Origin: Candidatus Neomicrothrix sp. UBA2974
GTDB lineage: Bacteria; Actinomycetota; Acidimicrobiia; Acidimicrobiales; MedAcidi-G1
Direction: 5' to 3'
Length of the DNA stretch: 24,416 nucleotides
Assembly: GCA_002348705.1 (NCBI GenBank)
Contig: DEAU01000014.1
Span: 135,082-159,497 of the forward strand
Shown: positions 7,196-13,951 of the stretch, piece after piece
Layout: each line of letters opens with the position of its first letter
Position numbering within the stretch: the first letter of the stretch is position 1
Made by a program: the position numbers and the translations under genes
Notes under the pieces: model-generated
The model's database searches: none
Seen by the model: the letters and a program-made list of their open reading frames with translations, nothing else
What the model was told of the DNA's origin: nothing

Positions 7196-7617
7196 ATCTA
7201 CGCAGCGTGGTCGTCGCATAGACCCCCAGCAGTCCACTCTCGCCGCGTTCCAAGGTATCGCCGGTCACGCTCTGTGAGCCGAGTCCTCGCATTTTCCCCA
7301 CCGGTGCTCCCTAGTTCTGGCCTCGTGGGTCCATGGTCGGACCAGCAGGGCTAGAAGGCACTATTGAACCCAGCGATACTTTCTGCAATACAAGAAAACA
7401 TCTCGGTCGGTCCACTGCTTTCGGAAGATTGTGTCCAGGAGACCGCTAAGCACAAATCGAGATCTGGCAACTCGACTGCGAAGTCCAATCGGCCACCGTG
7501 ACTGCCCGAGACGCCAACGACTCCGGTATCAACAGCCGTCTTTTCGCAATGAAGCCATAGGGGGAGATATTTATCAGGGCTCCCTATATTATTCTAGTAG
7601 GCAGCCCTACTATCTGA
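7196..7617. other. gene-free left part of the islet
   Basis: No convincing gene: the only open frame (72 codons on the plus strand from 7431) is Arg-rich with no recognisable motif and is probably chance. A perfect hairpin TAGTAGG-CAGC-CCTACTA lies at 7595-7612 beside AT-rich sequence (7584-7593). It could be an operator or a terminator, but neither side has a clear T-run. Confidence 0.4.
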
Positions 7618-7761
7618 GGATTAGTCATCTGTATTCCCGGAGCTTCTGAATTCAATATTCGACCAAGTCAGCTAGTCGGAGGTGAGCTGCCGCTCGGAGG
7701 ACTCGCAGCTCTCCTCCTAGAAATTGTCGACATTTCGTCGAGAGCGGCCGACTCCTCGAGG

Positions 7762-8496
7762 GTGGCCAACGGTTTAGTTCTAGAAGTCGAAATCAGTGCT
7801 CCGATCAGGGCAGGAAATATCAGTTCTATTGTCCTTAATACTGGTGAAAGAAGCTCCATTCGCCTCTTTACCCGGCAGGACTGTCTCATCTCGGCAACTC
7901 TGGAACAACACGACGTATGCGTATACCGACCAGATCTGCTCTCCCCCATGCCGAATCTGGGAGCGGACGACGTTCTGGATTGGAATTTTTCCGCGAAGCA
8001 AAGGAACTCGACTCTGGCATCGGACTTTGAGGTCAGGCCTCTACCGGATTTCGCAGCATGCCCTGCCGGGAGTATCGACGCGTGGGTGAGACAATCGCAC
8101 CTGACGGCTGCCGGACCGTGGAGCATCCTTCGGGGAATCGATTGCTGGGCTAGTCCGATGCTCTTCCCCACTTCCTTTAGCACCCAACCAGCATCAAGCG
8201 ACCTCGACAATCCCGTAGCTGCCTCGACCGCAGCATTCAAAATATTCGTCGAGAAAGACGCCCTCATCAACGCCGCCGATCAATGGCTTCTGCGAAGGTC
8301 GCGATGTGTTATCAGAGATACCAAACTTCTCCTAGAAGACGGAGCACTCCTGACAACCGAGGGTATATCTATAGCCTCCTATAGAGCTGCCCGCCTGCTA
8401 ACCCCTCGCCTAAGCGCGGTGGATCAAAACTCCGGCCACATGCCGAACACACTGTTTCACCACGACAAGACAATCTCGAATCTCGAGTCGGAATGA
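7762..8496 (+). CDS. unrecognised ORF in the islet
   Basis: 244 codons from a GTG at 7762; the frame stays open upstream to 7618 but without an ATG or GTG. I do not recognise the protein. It has no signal peptide, no membrane segment and no clear catalytic motif; composition is balanced, with four to six cysteines scattered through the chain and a polar C-terminus. Codon choice is mixed, with more A/T in third positions than the chromosomal genes nearby. The stop codon lies exactly at a 7-bp hairpin shared with the convergent ahpC gene, which mildly favours a real gene on this strand. An overlapping 200-codon frame on the minus strand (7668-8270) also looks plausible in composition, so the coding strand is uncertain, and this could equally be a decayed gene. 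Confidence 0.3.
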   Translation: MANGLVLEVEISAPIRAGNISSIVLNTGERSSIRLFTRQDCLISATLEQHDVCVYRPDLLSPMPNLGADDVLDWNFSAKQRNSTLASDFEVRPLPDFAACPAGSIDAWVRQSHLTAAGPWSILRGIDCWASPMLFPTSFSTQPASSDLDNPVAASTAAFKIFVEKDALINAADQWLLRRSRCVIRDTKLLLEDGALLTTEGISIASYRAARLLTPRLSAVDQNSGHMPNTLFHHDKTISNLESE

Positions 8497-8518
8497 GGTC
8501 CGGAGACACAAGGACCTC
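8495..8518. terminator. hairpin between convergent genes, possible bidirectional terminator
   Basis: GAGGTCC at 8495-8501 pairs perfectly with GGACCTC at 8512-8518 across a 10-nt loop. It overlaps the stop of the plus-strand ORF and lies 18 nt beyond the ahpC stop. Neither flank has a T-run, so intrinsic termination would be weak. Confidence 0.4.
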
Positions 8519-8536
8519 TCCAGAGAAGTTAGATAA

Positions 8537-9100
8537 CTAGAGGCGTCCTACCAGATCTGCGCCGGGTACAAGAGCCTCATCTCCGACCACCCAGTTAGCA
8601 GGACACACCTGATCAGGGTTGTCACGAACATGCTGCGCAGCCTTCAACTTCCGGAGCAATTCAGCCGCACTTCGTCCTATTCCGTCTGCTGATATTTCGA
8701 CAACCTGCACTATTCCAGACGGATCGATCACAAACGTAGCCCTGTCCGCACGCCCTAAATCCTCAATCATCACGTCAAAGGCCCTGCAAACGGCCCCCGT
8801 AGGATCAGAAAGCATCGGAAACTGCACTCTCCCAACCATCGCAGAAGAGCCGTGCCAGGCTAGATGCGTTTCGTGAGTATCTGTCGAGATGGCATAGATC
8901 TCAGTTTCAGCCTCTAAAAACTCTGAGTAGTTGTCCGCCAGGTCACCCAATTCTGTTGGACAAACGAACGTGAAATCGGCTGGGTAGAAGAAGAGTACCG
9001 ACCACGAACCCTCAAGATCTTTCTCCGATATATCCACAAACTGATTCTCATGAAAGCCCCGAAGTTGGAATGATTCAATCCTCGACCCGATTAACGACAC
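8537..9100 (-). CDS. ahpC: alkyl hydroperoxide reductase C, typical 2-Cys peroxiredoxin
   Basis: 187 residues, the same length as E. coli AhpC. It reduces hydrogen peroxide, organic peroxides and peroxynitrite in the cytosol. The peroxidatic cysteine is Cys47 in FVCPTE, the resolving cysteine is Cys166 in VCPANW, and the FYPADFTF (38-45), STDTH (72-76) and DRATF (119-123) motifs are intact. The N-terminus (MSLI) and overall pattern look like the enterobacterial/Firmicute AhpC group rather than the mycobacterial AhpC that pairs with AhpD. GTG at 9100 has GGGAG 6 nt upstream. No ahpF, ahpD or oxyR is visible next to it, so its reductant must be encoded elsewhere. It lies inside the tRNA-bounded islet with palindromic sites upstream, which suggests an acquired, separately regulated stress gene. 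Confidence 0.96.
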   Translation of the reverse strand: MSLIGSRIESFQLRGFHENQFVDISEKDLEGSWSVLFFYPADFTFVCPTELGDLADNYSEFLEAETEIYAISTDTHETHLAWHGSSAMVGRVQFPMLSDPTGAVCRAFDVMIEDLGRADRATFVIDPSGIVQVVEISADGIGRSAAELLRKLKAAQHVRDNPDQVCPANWVVGDEALVPGADLVGRL

Positions 9101-9128
9101 TTAGTGCTCCCTATCTGTAGGCAGGCCA

Positions 9129-9140
9129 CTGAGATCTCAG
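9129..9140. promoter_or_regulatory. 12-bp perfect palindrome upstream of ahpC
   Basis: CTGAGATCTCAG is a perfect palindrome centred about 35 bp before the ahpC start codon. It is a possible operator; the binding protein is unknown. Confidence 0.35.
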
Positions 9141-9150
9141 CCCATGGCCA

Positions 9151-9178
9151 TCTAGCAAGTTAGCCTAACTGAGCTAGA
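9151..9178. promoter_or_regulatory. DtxR/IdeR-like operator candidate upstream of ahpC
   Basis: Nested dyad: outer arms TCTAGC (9151-9156) and GCTAGA (9173-9178), inner arms GTTAG (9159-9163) and CTAAC (9165-9169). The inner 11 bp, GTTAGCCTAAC, equals the core of the DtxR/IdeR iron-regulator consensus as I recall it, though the flanking consensus bases are not matched. The arms are offset by one base on the right. An iron- or metal-dependent repressor of ahpC is a reasonable inference. Confidence 0.4.
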
Positions 9179-9404
9179 CAGGGGAACCTACTATAGTGCG
9201 GAGTGAGAGGACACCTGATCAACGAGCGCGAGACTCCTTCCAATCATCGCAATCTCAAACCGCCGCAGCGGCTACCGATCCGCGACTGCCCCACTAGAAC
9301 GTTCCTAGAGACCCCGCATCAGTTACCTATGCGTCCGCGTGAGACCACGGTGGGACCAAATGGCCTGTCTCCGGGGTCTTAAAACGCTGCGACCAACGTG
9401 TATG

Positions 9405-9491
9405 TGGTGTCGGAGGGGGGACTTGAACCCCCACGCCCTTGCGGGCACCAGCCCCTCAAGCTGGCGCGTCTGCCAATTCCGCCACTCCGAC
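9405..9491 (-). tRNA. tRNA-Leu (anticodon GAG)
   Basis: 87 nt including encoded CCA. The acceptor stem is GTCGGAG/CTCCGAC with discriminator A; the D arm region, anticodon stem CCAGC/GCTGG with loop TTGAGGG (anticodon GAG, reading CUC), long variable arm TGCCCGCAAGGGCGT and T arm GGGGG-TTCAAGT-CCCCC are all intact. The long variable arm is characteristic of class II tRNAs such as Leu. It lies downstream of secG on the same strand. Between them is a small dyad TCCGGA-CGAC-TCCGGA (9497-9512) that might aid processing. The 3' end served as the presumed integration site for the islet. Confidence 0.97.
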
Positions 9492-9572
9492 GTGACTCCG
9501 GACGACTCCGGATCGGCAATCAGGGTACCGCCGGGTCTCGCCAGCACGGCGAAGAGGACGGGCTGCGTTTCC

Positions 9573-9800
9573 CTAGAACAGAAGACCAAGAGCAACCGTA
9601 GTAAAGGCAAAAATAAGGGCAGTCAGCACGGTGATCCTGTCCAGGTTCTGCTCAACCACAGTCGAACCGGCGGTCTGGGCTCCAATGCCTCCGCCGAACA
9701 TGTCAGATAGGCCACCACCCTTCCCGCTGTGCAGCAGCACAAGGAATATGAGGCCGAGCCCTGAGAGGGCTTGGATGATGGCTACCAGTACGAACATCAT
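9573..9800 (-). CDS. secG: preprotein translocase subunit SecG
   Basis: 75 residues, normal for SecG. This small inner-membrane protein assists the SecYE channel in exporting proteins. Two hydrophobic segments (about 3-22 and 53-74) flank a short loop with the family signature LLHSGKGGGLSDMFGGG (22-38) and GAQTAGSTVVEQNLDRIT. Two adjacent ATG codons (9800 and 9797) are possible; GAGG directly abuts the first, so the second may be the better initiator. It ends the gap-pgk-tpiA-secG run, a long-standing actinobacterial and Gram-positive arrangement, 68 bp after tpiA. Confidence 0.95.
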   Translation of the reverse strand: MMFVLVAIIQALSGLGLIFLVLLHSGKGGGLSDMFGGGIGAQTAGSTVVEQNLDRITVLTALIFAFTTVALGLLF

Positions 9801-9868
9801 CCTCAGGCTACCGGCGGTCCCCGGGTAGCGGACGTCGACCTAACAGCCTGACTTGTCGCTTCAGTTCT

Positions 9869-10648
9869 TCAGCTAACCAGACGGTAGGCGATAATTCGTG
9901 CGAACTCGTCCGGATCCAGAGATGCCCCCCCGACTAGCGCTCCGTCGATATCAGGTTGGCGCATTAAGTCTGGAGCAGTGACGGGCTTGACCGAACCGCC
10001 GTACTGGATCCGTACTTTGTCAGCCGCCTCGTCACCCCACTTCGACCGAACCGTCGACCTGACCATGCCACACATCTCCTGGGCGTCTTCTGGCGTGGCC
10101 GTTTTCCCAGTTCCAATGGCCCAAATCGGTTCATAGGCTACGACCAGGCCAGACACCTGGCCGGCTTTCACTCCGGCAAGACCGGATCGAATTTGACCTT
10201 CCACCCGTGCCGCCGCCCCGCCAGCTTCGCGCTCATCAAGCGTCTCCCCACAGCACAGGATCGGTGTCATATCGGCAGCCAGGACCGCTTTCACTTTGCG
10301 ATTCACGTCTTCGTCTGTTTCACCAAACAGCTCGCGTCGCTCCGAATGGCCGACGATCACCATCGACACGTTCAGCTTGGCCAGCATTGCCGGCGCAACT
10401 TCGCCCGTGTAAGCGCCATTGTTCTCCCAGTGGCAGTTCTGAGCCCCGAGTGCAATGGCAATCTCATCGGACTCAATTACCGTCTGAACCGATCGCAAGT
10501 CGGTAAATGGTGGATGAACCGATACGTCTACCGCTTCCAAGTCGTGTGAAGACAATACGTAAGACAGCTTCTGGACGGCTTGAATAGCCTCGAAGTGATT
10601 GTGGTGCATTTTCCAGTTGCCACTGATCAGCGGTTTACGTTCTGCCAT
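9869..10648 (-). CDS. tpiA: triosephosphate isomerase
   Basis: 259 residues, usual length. It interconverts DHAP and glyceraldehyde-3-phosphate in the cytosol. All active-site parts are present: NWK with Lys13, HSERRE with electrophilic His101, AYEPIWAIGTG with catalytic Glu173, and the phosphate-binding YGGSV (216-220) and VGGASL (239-244). ATG at 10648 has AGGAG 6 nt ahead. The gene sits 43 bp after pgk and is followed by secG. It would also handle DHAP made by the aldolase cassette at the left of the window. Confidence 0.98.
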   Translation of the reverse strand: MAERKPLISGNWKMHHNHFEAIQAVQKLSYVLSSHDLEAVDVSVHPPFTDLRSVQTVIESDEIAIALGAQNCHWENNGAYTGEVAPAMLAKLNVSMVIVGHSERRELFGETDEDVNRKVKAVLAADMTPILCCGETLDEREAGGAAARVEGQIRSGLAGVKAGQVSGLVVAYEPIWAIGTGKTATPEDAQEMCGMVRSTVRSKWGDEAADKVRIQYGGSVKPVTAPDLMRQPDIDGALVGGASLDPDEFARIIAYRLVS

Positions 10649-10691
10649 AGAACACTCCTCTCGGGTTTAAAGCTGCGTCCAGCCAACCGGG

Positions 10692-11807
10692 TCAGGCTTT
10701 CCGCAATGCGGCTAGCCCCGGCAGGTCGCCTCGTTCGATCAGCTCCAGCGCTGCTCCCCCGCCAGTCGACACATGGTCCATCTTGTCGTTCAGGCCGAAA
10801 AGACGGGCTGCCGCCGCGCTGTCTCCTCCCCCGACCACGGTGAAGCCTCGGCACTCCGCAACCGCTTCGGCGACGGTGCGAGTTCCGGCAGCAAACCGGG
10901 AATCCTCAAACACCCCCATCGGGCCGTTCCAAAGAACCGTGCGGGCAGCGCCGATCAGGTCGCAGAATTCGACAGCCGTGCCGGGTCCGATGTCCAGACC
11001 CATCCAACCTTCCGGCATCGAAGTGCCCACCTGACGGACTTCACCACCCGCCGATGGATCACCTATTTGACCGCCGGGCCCAAGAGCGGTGATATCAGTG
11101 GGAAGACGAATTGGCGCCCCCGAGTCGAGCAACTGGGCACAGTTTTCGATCATGTTCTCCTCCAACAGGGAGGACCCGACATTCGCTCCCTGCGCCGCGA
11201 GAAACGTAAAACACATGCCACCGCCGACTACCAACTCGTCGACCACGTCGAGCAGTGCGTCAATCACTCCGAGTTTGTCGCTTACCTTGGCTCCGCCCAT
11301 GATCCCAACGAAAGGACGTCGAGCCGTCGCGCGAAGGCCCCCTAGAACTTCAACCTCGCGAGCCAGTAGACGTCCCGCAGCCGACGGCAGGTAGCGCGGT
11401 GGGCCAACAACCGAGGCATGGGACCGATGTGACGCCCCGAAGGCGTCGTTGACATAGGCATCGTGCCCTTCCACCAAGCGTTCCACGAACTCCGGTTCAT
11501 CCGCCGTTTCTCCGGGATCGAACCTGAGGTTCTCCAGCAAATCAATATCACACACCAACTCGGACAGGCGGCGGCGAACCGGATCCATCGAGTACGCCGG
11601 ATCAGGCGCACCCATCGGCCGTCCCAAGTGAGAACAGGCCGTCACCTGCGCTCCACTATCTAACAGATACCGCAGCGTCGGAAGAGCCGATCGGATTCTC
11701 AGGTCATCTACTATCTCGCCATCAACCACCGGCACGTTGAAGTCACACCGGACGAGAACACGGCGACCCGACAGGTCGCCTAGGTCCTCCAGTTTCGGCA
11801 GATCCAC
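10692..11807 (-). CDS. pgk: phosphoglycerate kinase (short form)
   Basis: 371 residues, about 25 below the family norm. It makes ATP from 1,3-bisphosphoglycerate in glycolysis. Intact motifs: VLVRCDFNVPV (17-27) and Arg38 for substrate, SHLGRP at 59-64, LLENLRF at 90-96, NDAFG and HRSHAS, GGAKVSDKLGV, NGPMGVFE, and the nucleotide loop VGGGDSAAA near the C-terminus. The missing part is between RLSEL (80-84) and LLENLRF (90-96), where other PGKs have roughly 25-30 extra residues (a strand and helix of the N-domain). The reading frame is clean there, so this is not a frameshift. GTG at 11807 is the start; it lies 22 nt after the gap stop with no strong ribosome site. The catalytic sites remain, so it is probably active. 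Confidence 0.96.
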   Translation of the reverse strand: MDLPKLEDLGDLSGRRVLVRCDFNVPVVDGEIVDDLRIRSALPTLRYLLDSGAQVTACSHLGRPMGAPDPAYSMDPVRRRLSELVCDIDLLENLRFDPGETADEPEFVERLVEGHDAYVNDAFGASHRSHASVVGPPRYLPSAAGRLLAREVEVLGGLRATARRPFVGIMGGAKVSDKLGVIDALLDVVDELVVGGGMCFTFLAAQGANVGSSLLEENMIENCAQLLDSGAPIRLPTDITALGPGGQIGDPSAGGEVRQVGTSMPEGWMGLDIGPGTAVEFCDLIGAARTVLWNGPMGVFEDSRFAAGTRTVAEAVAECRGFTVVGGGDSAAAARLFGLNDKMDHVSTGGGAALELIERGDLPGLAALRKA

Positions 11808-11829
11808 AGCGAATCCAATAACCCGTGGT

Positions 11830-12855
11830 CTACTTCTTGGCCTTTTTGGCTCGGCGCGTGCCGACGATCCTGGTCAGGTCCACTAGTCGAGTCGAGTAGC
11901 CCATCTCGTTGTCGTACCAACCACAGACCTTGACCATCCTGCCAACTGCCATCGTCAGACCGGCGTCGATCGTGCATGAGGCAGAGCGACCAACGATGTC
12001 AGCCGACACAAGCGGATCTTCGCTGTAGTCAAGAACCTTCGAAAGTGCCCCCTTTCGCGCAGCCGCCGCAAATGCATCATTGATCTTTTCGACTGTGGCG
12101 TTCTTTTTCAGTGTGCCCACGAAGTCGGTAATCGAGCCATCAGGGATTGGCACACGCAGAGAGATTCCATCAAGTTTTCCCTTCATCTTGGGCATAACCA
12201 GACTGGTAGCTCGCGCGGCGCCGGTAGAAGTGGGAACTATGTTCACCGCTGCTCCTCGAGCACGGCGCAAATCACTGTGAGGACCATCCACAAGGCTCTG
12301 GTCGCCGGTATAGGCATGGGTAGTGGTCATAAAGCCCTGTTCGACACCAAAGGCGTCGTCCAAGACCTTAATCATCGGCACAAAACAATTTGTTGTGCAC
12401 GATGCGTTTGAGATCACGTGGTGCTTCGCTGGATCGTAATCATCGTCGTTGACGCCAACGACGAAGGTCGCGTCGCAATCTCCTGAAGGTGCCGAGATGA
12501 TCACCTTCTTGGCGCCACCGTCTAGGTGAAGAGCGGCGTTGTCGCGTGCAGTAAAAAAGCCGGTCGACTCAACGACTACATCAACGCCGAGTTCGCCCCA
12601 AGGTAAAGCGCCGGGATCGCGCTGAGACAACACCTTGATCTTGTGTCCATCAACGACGATCCCGTCGCGGGTGGCTCGAATCTTGCCGTCCAGACGCCCA
12701 TGGACTGAGTCATTTCCTAACAAGAACGCCATGGTGTCGATCGATCCAAGATCATTGACGGCGACAAAATCCAGATCCGCTCCCTCCGCCCTCGCTGCTC
12801 GAAAAAAGTTGCGACCGATCCGGCCGAAGCCATTGATACCCACACGAACAGTCAT
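11830..12855 (-). CDS. gap: glyceraldehyde-3-phosphate dehydrogenase, type I
   Basis: 341 residues. It oxidises glyceraldehyde-3-phosphate with phosphate and NAD to 1,3-bisphosphoglycerate. NAD-binding INGFGRIGR is at 7-15, with Asn34-Asp35 after the second strand (NAD-preferring); catalytic Cys153 lies in SNASCTTNC and His180 in TTTHAYTGDQ; WYDNEMGYS is at 313-321. The chain ends in a lysine-rich tail (RRAKKAKK), longer and more basic than usual. ATG at 12855 has GAGG 4 nt upstream and AGGAGG a little further; another ATG just upstream is out of frame. It is the first gene of the glycolytic run and is preceded by a possible structured leader instead of whiA. Confidence 0.98.
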   Translation of the reverse strand: MTVRVGINGFGRIGRNFFRAARAEGADLDFVAVNDLGSIDTMAFLLGNDSVHGRLDGKIRATRDGIVVDGHKIKVLSQRDPGALPWGELGVDVVVESTGFFTARDNAALHLDGGAKKVIISAPSGDCDATFVVGVNDDDYDPAKHHVISNASCTTNCFVPMIKVLDDAFGVEQGFMTTTHAYTGDQSLVDGPHSDLRRARGAAVNIVPTSTGAARATSLVMPKMKGKLDGISLRVPIPDGSITDFVGTLKKNATVEKINDAFAAAARKGALSKVLDYSEDPLVSADIVGRSASCTIDAGLTMAVGRMVKVCGWYDNEMGYSTRLVDLTRIVGTRRAKKAKK

Positions 12856-12888
12856 GAGACCTCATGCCTCCTAAGACACACTCGAAGA

Positions 12889-12981
12889 TTCAACAGTTCC
12901 CGGCGGGTCATCCTCCGGGAAACATCCGACCGCCCATTCCTAGCCGATCCGAGGCCGCGGACCATGCTTACGACTGTTGAA
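12889..12981 (-). promoter_or_regulatory. possible structured mRNA leader upstream of gap
   Basis: Read on the minus strand, TTCAACAGT (12981-12973) is the exact reverse complement of ACTGTTGAA (12897-12889), and TTCCCGG (12921-12915) pairs with CCGGGAA (12903-12897) across an 11-nt loop. The two 3' arms are adjacent, sharing one base, so a 9-bp outer stem would close directly onto the 7-bp hairpin, with a 51-nt loop on the other side. It ends about 33 nt before the gap start codon, near the AGGAGG site. It could be a regulatory leader, a processing site or a weak yvcK terminator; no T-run follows. The repeats are seen; the function is open. Confidence 0.4.
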
Positions 12982-13030
12982 AAGTGTCACAAGTTCGCGC
13001 CGATCTTTCCGAACTTATTGATTCCGGCCA

Positions 13031-13951
13031 TCAACCACGCTCTTCGCCAAGAGCGGCAAGCACTCGGCCAAGACGAACGGGGTCATGGGTACGCCCGTCT
13101 GAGGCGGAAATCGACCCGACGACAACCTCCCCCTCGCCAGGCAATGTTGACGAGATGGGCCGCTTCGATAGGTCGTCCACCAGTAGCACGTCTGGCTCAA
13201 CGCCATGTTCGCCAAGAATGCGGACATGGTCAGCCAAATCTGTCGGGCCCTCCCGATCTGCCACCAAGTTGGCTATCAGGATCAGCTGGCCCGTTCGAGC
13301 CCTCAGCGCTGACCGGATATCGGTTGCCAGCGTGGCCGCCAAAACGCTGGTGAAGAACGAGCCCGGCCCCAGCACAAGATGGTCAGCACCACGTATGGCT
13401 CGAACCACTTCCGACGGCACCGGAGCATCCTCCGGCACTAGTCGCATTCCAACCACGTCATCGGCACGGTGAACTGCCACTTGGCCTTCTACCTCCCAAT
13501 CGCCGGTGTCCGCGACCAGATCTACCGGAACCAAAGTGGCAGGAAGCACCCGGCCGGTGCTGCCCACCATCCGGCCCACTTCGTCGAGGGCGGCCACCAC
13601 GTCCCCACCAGCCGCCACCAACCCGGAGATCAACAGGTTCCCTAAGGCGTGACCCGCCAACTCCCCGCCTTTGAATCGCCAGCCCATCTCAGCGGTAAGC
13701 ATCGACCCGTCGCCCAATGCCTCAAAGCAGCGGCGCAGATCCCCTGGAGCCGGACCACCGACCGACCGCCGGATGCGACCACTGGAACCGCCGTCGTCCG
13801 CCACCGACACGACAGCCGTGATTTCGCCCGCGTAGGTCCTCAAGGCGCGCAGCGTGGTGGCTAGTCCATGGCCACCACCGAGTGCACAGACTCTGGGCGC
13901 TCCAATGGTAGAACCACCCGCAGTTTCGTTGGACTTGACTAGCTCAGTCAC
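13031..13951 (-). CDS. yvcK: YvcK/CofD-like gluconeogenesis and cell-shape factor
   Basis: 306 residues, slightly below the usual 310-330. The nucleotide-sugar-binding Rossmann-like core is clear: CALGGGHGLATTL at 22-34, SVADDGGSSGRIR at 49-61, GDLRRC at 70-75, GHALGNLLI, and LGPGSFFTSVL. In other bacteria YvcK binds UDP-GlcNAc and links carbon metabolism to cell-wall synthesis. The GTG start at 13951 overlaps the rapZ stop by 4 nt (GTGA), so the pair is translationally coupled. In most actinobacteria whiA follows directly; here the gene is followed by 175 bp without a gene and then gap. Confidence 0.93.
   Translation of the reverse strand: MTELVKSNETAGGSTIGAPRVCALGGGHGLATTLRALRTYAGEITAVVSVADDGGSSGRIRRSVGGPAPGDLRRCFEALGDGSMLTAEMGWRFKGGELAGHALGNLLISGLVAAGGDVVAALDEVGRMVGSTGRVLPATLVPVDLVADTGDWEVEGQVAVHRADDVVGMRLVPEDAPVPSEVVRAIRGADHLVLGPGSFFTSVLAATLATDIRSALRARTGQLILIANLVADREGPTDLADHVRILGEHGVEPDVLLVDDLSKRPISSTLPGEGEVVVGSISASDGRTHDPVRLGRVLAALGEERG

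Larger units (their letters stand above)
7162..9437. mobile_element. putative remnant islet integrated at tRNA-Leu
   Basis: A 34-bp direct repeat derived from the tRNA-Leu 3' end brackets 2.2 kb. The intact tRNA lies at the right with its 3' end facing the islet, and the orphan 3' fragment lies at the far end. That is the layout left when a tyrosine recombinase integrates at a tRNA 3' end and restores the gene. The interior differs from its surroundings: more AT-rich stretches (for example around 7580-7660), long gene-free DNA, one unrecognised ORF and an ahpC unlike its neighbours in context. No integrase, excisionase or replication gene is visible, so it would be a decayed or deleted element or a passively carried islet. 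The repeat is seen; the mobility is inferred. Confidence 0.55.

Noticed and set aside
7162..7450. A complete second tRNA or a tmRNA ending at the CCA near 7163
   Set aside because: No 5' acceptor half, anticodon arm or tag-peptide frame can be found upstream on the minus strand, and the T stem has a broken pair; only the 34-nt 3' fragment matches a tRNA.
7431..7649. 72-codon plus-strand ORF
   Set aside because: Arg- and Ser-rich, no motif, no ribosome site of note and in gene-free DNA; most likely chance.
7668..8270. 200-codon minus-strand ORF in the islet
   Set aside because: Overlaps the plus-strand ORF, has no recognisable motif and no good start signal; kept only as an alternative reading of the same region.
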